In this document: positions 61,588 through 64,000 of the stretch, one piece after another
How positions within the stretch are numbered: the first letter of the stretch is position 1
How the letters are laid out: each line of letters begins with the position of its first letter
Assembly: GCA_016793885.1 (NCBI GenBank)
Contig: JAEUHE010000260.1
Span: 51,596-115,595 of the forward strand
Direction of reading: 5' to 3'
DNA from: Verrucomicrobiales bacterium
GTDB lineage: Bacteria; Verrucomicrobiota; Verrucomicrobiia; Limisphaerales; UBA11320
Length of the DNA stretch: 64,000 nucleotides
Notes under the pieces: generated by a model
Told to the model about the DNA's origin: nothing
Database searches by the model: none
Seen by the model: the letters and a program-made list of their open reading frames with translations, nothing else
Made by a program: the position numbers and the translations under genes

Positions 61588-61753
61588 CCCTAGGTATTTT
61601 TCCTGCGGACAAGAGTCGATCTGTGGATGGAGTTACCTCACCCCCACTCGGAGTCGGGGTGAATTCTAGCAGGCCGAGGCCCAGACAGCCCTGGCACCAA
61701 GCGATAGCTCGGGTGGGCAGCCCGCAGAACGACATTCTAAGTCCGATGGCCTG
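61588..61753. repeat. Convergent spacer with palindromic core and flanking arms
   Basis: Between the methyltransferase and the ROK gene. It contains a palindrome core CCCCCACTCGGAGTCGGGGTG at 61642-61662 and outer arms CTAGCAGGCC (61666-61675) and GGCCTGCTAG (61748-61757). The right arm includes the TAG stop of the ROK gene. Related to the 40225 palindrome. No T-tract or gene. Confidence 0.65.
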
Positions 61754-62662
61754 CTAGGTCGACTGCCAGCCGCGGTAGGCGGAACCCAAGGCTCCCGCGA
61801 ACTCGCCGAGTTGAGCCGGTCGCAAAGGAACAGAGTAGCCGCCCGGCTGCCATTCCATGCCGTCGAGCAGCTTTCGCAAAGGCACGAAGAGCGCATCACC
61901 GGACCGGGCGATGCCACCTCCGATGATCACGGCCGCTGGATCCAGGATGTTGATAAAGGAGGCGATGCCGGCGGCGAGTCGGCGGAGGGAGTCCAGCCAG
62001 ATTTGGGCCGCGGCAGGGTCCCCTGCCTGGTATGCTTTCACCAAATCGTGGGTAGTGGCAAATCGCCCCTCCGAGCGTTCGCCGATGGTGCAATTGCCCA
62101 TCGCCAACTCGAGGCTGCCGGGAGCTCCGCAGATGTCTGGCTTGCCGAACGGGTCGAGCGAGGCATGCCCGAAATGCCCAGCTCTCCCGATCTCGCCGAG
62201 CAGTAACTTTCCTTCAATCATCGCCGCTCCGCCGACTCCCGTTCCCAACGTCAACAAGATGGCGTTGCGCAGGCCGCGAGCCGCGCCCACCCAGGCCTCG
62301 CCGAGCAGCGCGGCATGCGCATCGTTGAGAACCGGGACCGGATTTTGGCGCTGCAGGCGAGTGGTCCAGTTCAAGCCTTCGAGCCCCGACAACCTTCCCG
62401 GCATGAACGCGATGGCGTCACCGGCCCGAGATGCCAGGCCTGGAGCAGCAAGTCCCACCGCTTGGGCCTGGGTTCCCTGTTGTCGTTCGATGTCCGCAAC
62501 CACTTCCCCTATTCGCTTCGCCCAGTCCATGCTGGCGGAAGGATCGAAATCAACCTGGCGGCGGACCAGGATGGTACCATCGCGGGTCGCCGCGACGGAC
62601 TTGACGCTCGATCCACCCAGATCGATGCCTATGGAGTAGGCGGGGGACTTAGGCTGGCTCAT
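61754..62662 (-). CDS. ROK family kinase/regulator-like protein
   Basis: 302 residues. The ATP site is YSIGIDLGGSSVKSVAATRDG, the middle phosphate loop LGTGVGGAAMIEGKLLLGEIGRAGHFGHASLD, and the second nucleotide site SFINILDPAAVIIGGGIARSG. The usual zinc motif CxCGxxGCxE reads PDICGAPGSLE, with only one of three cysteines left, so zinc binding is doubtful. Sugar kinase, probably of glucose or another hexose, is likely; a regulator is less likely as there is no HTH. Its first 14 bases overlap the stop region of the upstream SDR. Confidence 0.88.
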   Translation of the reverse strand: MSQPKSPAYSIGIDLGGSSVKSVAATRDGTILVRRQVDFDPSASMDWAKRIGEVVADIERQQGTQAQAVGLAAPGLASRAGDAIAFMPGRLSGLEGLNWTTRLQRQNPVPVLNDAHAALLGEAWVGAARGLRNAILLTLGTGVGGAAMIEGKLLLGEIGRAGHFGHASLDPFGKPDICGAPGSLELAMGNCTIGERSEGRFATTHDLVKAYQAGDPAAAQIWLDSLRRLAAGIASFINILDPAAVIIGGGIARSGDALFVPLRKLLDGMEWQPGGYSVPLRPAQLGEFAGALGSAYRGWQST

Positions 62663-63446
62663 ATTGTCCTTCGGAAACCGTCCATCCGCCATCGACCGCC
62701 AACACCTGACCGGTCACGAAGCGCGAGGCGGGGGATAGAAAAAAGATCGCCGCGGCATCCAGGTCCTCCGGACGGCCAATGCGTCCGCCCTCGAGCGGCT
62801 GCTTGGTCCGGATGAAGTCGAGGATCTCGGTATTCTCCTGCGCGCGACGCGACATCGGGGTCGCGACCAGGGCCGGGGCGACAACATTCACGCGGATGTT
62901 GTGGGGTGCATAGTAGGCAGCGGCGGACTGGCTCAATCCAACAATCGCCGCTTTGGCGGTTGCGTAGCCATGCGTGGAGAAGTAGCGCGGAGAGGGGGAC
63001 TGGCCGAGTACGGAGCCCATGTTGAGAATCGTCCCGCCGCCGCCCTGTTTGAGGAATTGCTGGATGGCAGCTCGATTCGAATAGAACAAGGAATTGAGAT
63101 TGAGATCGAGAGTGCCAGTCCATCCCGCATTCGTGATTTCGTGGAGCGGACCATCGCCCATTTTTCGACCGCTTCCACCGGCGACATGATAGAGCCCGTG
63201 GAAGCCGCCGAAGGAGTCCAGAGCGAGGCGGATGGCTTGGGCTGCGGTATCGGGGTGCGTCGCATCAGCAACCAGGGACCGGGCGGGGGAGCCGAGTTCG
63301 GCGAGGGCGAGGTCGGCCGAATCGCTCGTGCGTCCGACCACCACGATCCGTGCGCCTGCGGCCACGCACGCTCGGGCGGCGGAAAGGCCCAGGCCGGTCG
63401 TTCCTCCGATGATCACCAAGACTTGATTCGCCAGTTCGCTGGACAT
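62649..63446 (-). CDS. SDR family oxidoreductase
   Basis: 265 residues. NAD(P) site VLVIIGGTTGLGLSAARACV (TGxxxGxG), NNAG-like segment LYHVAGG, catalytic Ser in NMGSVLGQS and YATAK in HGYATAKAAIVGLSQ. C-terminal LAVDGGWTVSEGQ is typical of classical SDRs. The ATG at 63446 fits the family. Stop is shared with the ROK start (14-base overlap), so a two-gene unit; substrates unknown, but the pairing with a kinase suggests sugar or polyol metabolism (inference). Confidence 0.9.
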   Translation of the reverse strand: MSSELANQVLVIIGGTTGLGLSAARACVAAGARIVVVGRTSDSADLALAELGSPARSLVADATHPDTAAQAIRLALDSFGGFHGLYHVAGGSGRKMGDGPLHEITNAGWTGTLDLNLNSLFYSNRAAIQQFLKQGGGGTILNMGSVLGQSPSPRYFSTHGYATAKAAIVGLSQSAAAYYAPHNIRVNVVAPALVATPMSRRAQENTEILDFIRTKQPLEGGRIGRPEDLDAAAIFFLSPASRFVTGQVLAVDGGWTVSEGQYEPA

Positions 63447-63735
63447 GTCGCAGGACGCTAGCAGCAAACACCGCCCACGCAAGAGCCGTGGTTGTCCGGT
63501 GAGATCTGTTACTCAATACGCAGGGGCCCTCTTAGGAGGAACTCCGGCATTAGCCGCAAAAAACGAAAGGAGACGAAAGAAGCGGACGGGTACCGGGTGG
63601 GTGAGGGCTTGGGCTCAGAAGTTCTTTTGTTGTCTTTTGTTTCTTGCGGCTAAAGGAGCGGCTGGGGTCTTGTCTTAGAGTTGTCCTTGGTGGTTGAACA
63701 TTTGACGGAAACCCTCCTGTTGGTTTGGCGGCCTG
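63447..63735. repeat. Spacer with a 32-nt inverted repeat
   Basis: 289 bases between the SDR start and the ligase stop. Two imperfect arms, TTAGCCGCAAAAAACGAAAG... at 63551-63582 and TTCTTTTGTTGTCTTTTGTTTC...GCGGCTAA at 63622-63653, pair across about 40 bases; both are A/G-rich and repeat short AAAG units. No coding potential is supported. Confidence 0.7.
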
Positions 63736-64000
63736 CTAGCGCTTTTCCAGATAGCTACTCTGGGAATATTTGGTCTCGACGAGTTTTCGTGCGGCTTGCT
63801 GGATTCGCGGTGTGAGGGTGTAGGGGACGCCGCGCGTGCCGAAGCGTTGTTCGCCGGTCTGCAGGAAACTTTCCTGCCAATCGGAGCGCTTTACGTTTGG
63901 GGGCTGTTGCTGCACAGAACCTTGAATGAGCAGGGCCTGTCGCGAGCGCCGCTGGGCCGCGCCAGCGACCTTGTGTCCTTCCCAGAGCAGATCAAACTTC
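63736..64000 (-). CDS. Lipoate-protein ligase family protein (partial, C-terminal part)
   Basis: The last 88 codons are read on the minus strand from 63999 to the TAG at 63736-63738; the gene begins outside the window. The stretch DLLWEGHKVAGAAQRRSRQALLIQGSVQ closely follows the lipoate/biotin-ligase motif (usually N/D-L-x-x-x-G-x-K-I-A-G-x-A-Q-R-R) where the lysine holds the lipoyl-AMP. This suggests an LplA/LipB-like acyl transferase. The tail ends with SQSSYLEKR. The stop codon sits in GGCCTGCTAG, the same string as the ROK stop. Too short for a firm substrate. Confidence 0.7.
   Translation of the reverse strand, partial: KFDLLWEGHKVAGAAQRRSRQALLIQGSVQQQPPNVKRSDWQESFLQTGEQRFGTRGVPYTLTPRIQQAARKLVETKYSQSSYLEKR

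Noticed and set aside
1..64000. CRISPR arrays, tRNA or rRNA genes, prophage or transposase genes
   Set aside because: No repeat-spacer array, no cloverleaf-like or rRNA sequence and no transposase motif was seen on either strand by reading.

Overview
The window looks like a chromosome segment of a GC-rich Verrucomicrobiota bacterium, probably a Verrucomicrobiae/Limisphaerales-type lineage (inference from gene content, not from a marker gene). Signs are a VPDSG-type C-terminal sorting signal, DUF1501, VCBS/FG-GAP and PQQ-dehydrogenase-like secreted proteins, a Planctomycetes-Verrucomicrobia-Chlamydiae (PVC) type membrane-bound dehydrogenase module, a PVC-style ECF sigma factor, many Tat/Sec signal peptides, and intergenic spaces full of palindromic repeats. 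No rRNA, tRNA, CRISPR array, phage or intact insertion sequence was seen.

0-10 kb: a minus-strand operon (glutamine amidotransferase, iron-type alcohol dehydrogenase, amino-acid permease) joined by 4-nt stop/start overlaps; two overlapping SPFH/band-7 proteins; a divergent sigma factor; a DUF1501 protein; ferredoxin, DNA methyltransferase-repair protein, YajQ and a MutT-like hydrolase. 10-24 kb: HU with a clear terminator, a lipoprotein, ketopantoate-reductase-like protein, two secreted PVC-type proteins, YgfZ coupled to a MalK-type ATPase, and a giant TPR/VCBS lipoprotein coupled to a conserved protein of unknown function. 23-38 kb: VPDSG-CTERM protein divergent from an AraC regulator, LysR, NrdR and a short co-transcribed run, Rsm22-HemQ, an HDOD protein, a PQQ-type dehydrogenase with a diheme tail, a quinone reductase, an ABC exporter with a large inserted extracytoplasmic domain, and an SGNH hydrolase.

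38-52 kb: an outer-membrane protein, a methyltransferase, the glycerol operon glpF-glpK-glpD, then cyclophilin, aldose epimerase, alkaline phosphatase and an amidohydrolase-CBM9 fusion, all apparently secreted. 52-64 kb: a response regulator, cysteine-rich protein and cysteine-less TlpA operon; a multidomain protein with a bacterial lysyl-oxidase domain; the CDP-sugar genes rfbF-rfbG-methyltransferase; an SDR-ROK pair; and the C-terminal part of a lipoate-protein-ligase-like gene, cut by the window edge.

The two most unusual coding finds are the lysyl-oxidase-like protein (copper HxHxH and both quinone-cofactor residues conserved with the right spacing) and the ABC exporter carrying a roughly 180-residue jelly-roll-like insertion. 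The spacers hold several distinct palindromic repeat families, one with compensatory base changes between its two copies.
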